The notes under the pieces were generated by a model. It was not told the origin of the DNA. It saw nothing but the letters and a program-made list of their open reading frames with translations, and made no database searches. DNA of 6,875 nt from Balneolales bacterium (GTDB lineage: Bacteria > Bacteroidota > Rhodothermia > Balneolales > Natronogracilivirgulaceae). Numbering within the stretch: the first letter of the stretch is position 1; every line of letters begins with the position of its first letter. The translations under genes and the position numbers were made by a program. Location of the stretch: positions 1 through 6,875 of the forward strand of contig SKYY01000043.1 of assembly GCA_007127665.1 (NCBI GenBank). Direction: 5' to 3'. Positions 6,217-6,875 of this stretch are shown piece after piece.

Positions 6217-6875
6217 TTACATTCGTGCCGGGTCGTGTTTTGCGTCGAAACGATCCACAATGTCGATGAAATCAGCGGGGAGCCGGTCAAGAACCGGATC
6301 GAGGATCTCATCCGGGATGTGTTTGTAGTACGCTGCGGCTATGCCACCCGCTATGCAGGCGATGGTGTCGCTGTCGCCGCCGATGGATATGGCAAGCCGG
6401 ACCGCATCCTCATAATCCTCGCTCTCCAGGAAGGCGACGATGGCCTCGGGCACCGAGCCCTGGCATGTGGCATTGAATTCGTAATGGGGGCGGATGTTGT
6501 CCAGGGTGAAATCAAGATTGTAGCCGAACCGAAGAGCGATGTATTCGCGGATATCTTTTTTGGTCGTGTTGATTTTGGCCAGGAAAACCGCGGCAGCCGT
6601 TGCCTGGGCACCCTTGATGCCCTCGGGATGGTTGTGGGTTACCTCGGCTGATCGTTTTGCCAGTTCCAGCACCTCTTCCATGGTGTTGCAGGCGCATCCA
6701 ACAGGACTTACGCGCATGGCCGATCCGTTACCATAGCTTCCGTAGGGCTTGGGGTTTCGTTCCTGAAGCCAGCGGATAAACATGCCGCCGTAGCCGCGGT
6801 TTCTGTGTTTGCGCCCGTATTTCCAGATGGTTTGTCCAAAATCCCTTTCATTCAGTATGGCATCCGCCACGGCGA
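6217..6875 (-). CDS. Partial ADP-ribosylglycohydrolase (DraG/ARH family), C-terminal part
   Basis: The frame enters from the right edge and ends at TAA 6217-6219. The GTG at 6868-6870 is an internal Val codon, not a start: family members continue upstream with the GDxxGxxxE and TDDT motifs, which lie outside the window (about 45 residues missing, judged from memory of related proteins about 260-270 residues long). Numbering from that Val, visible family motifs are GNGSAMR (47-53), THNHPEG (78-84), CQGSVPEA (136-143) and GGDSDT (164-169). The last supplies the aspartates that bind the second metal centre. The family removes ADP-ribose from proteins or small ADP-ribosylated molecules using two Mg or Mn ions in the cytoplasm. 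No ADP-ribosyltransferase or other partner is visible, so the biological substrate cannot be told. All visible motifs are intact. GC is high, unlike the lipoprotein downstream. Confidence 0.93.
   Translation of the reverse strand, partial: AVADAILNERDFGQTIWKYGRKHRNRGYGGMFIRWLQERNPKPYGSYGNGSAMRVSPVGCACNTMEEVLELAKRSAEVTHNHPEGIKGAQATAAAVFLAKINTTKKDIREYIALRFGYNLDFTLDNIRPHYEFNATCQGSVPEAIVAFLESEDYEDAVRLAISIGGDSDTIACIAGGIAAAYYKHIPDEILDPVLDRLPADFIDIVDRFDAKHDPARM

Noticed and set aside
6868..6870. GTG as the start of the ADP-ribosylglycohydrolase
   Set aside because: The frame stays open to the window edge, and the family has an essential N-terminal metal motif upstream of this point, so this is an internal Val codon.

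Overview
The window holds five genes, all on the minus strand. Two of them run off the edges. Read in the direction of transcription (high to low coordinate) they are: the C-terminal four-fifths of an ADP-ribosylglycohydrolase (6875-6217), a small lipoprotein of unknown function (6036-5461), a large secreted M6-family metalloprotease (5396-1851), an SH3/NlpC-P60 cell-wall peptidase (1634-471), and the N-terminal part of a second small lipoprotein (381-1). No RNA gene, CRISPR array, insertion sequence or phage gene is visible. The long plus-strand reading frames are antisense shadows of these genes.

The best taxonomic clue is the C-terminus of the protease. It carries the type IX secretion (T9SS) sorting domain opening with QNYPNPFNP, typical of Bacteroidota and relatives (Rhodothermota, Balneolota, Ignavibacteriota, Calditrichota and similar FCB lineages). 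The peptidase, with its N-terminal BON-like segment and paired SH3 modules, also fits Bacteroidota-type genomes. The protease has a strong Shine-Dalgarno sequence, which is unusual for classical Bacteroidia. I lean towards an environmental Balneolota/Rhodothermota/Ignavibacteria-like organism; this is inference only.

Four of the five products carry an export signal: two lipoproteins, one periplasmic or surface wall peptidase, and one T9SS-exported protease. The region therefore looks like an envelope and secretion neighbourhood rather than a dedicated pathway. The unknown lipoprotein and the protease are 64 bp apart and may be co-transcribed. The other gaps (180, 216 and 89 bp) are large enough for separate promoters, and each contains a candidate promoter or dyad, all at low confidence.

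I see no convincing new multi-gene system. The points most worth a second look are: the protease architecture, where a beta-sandwich domain appears split by two inserted modules and GC content shifts along the gene; a terminator-like hairpin on the antisense strand inside the protease gene; the symmetric sequence that spans a candidate promoter in front of the left lipoprotein; and a 12-bp direct repeat upstream of the wall peptidase.
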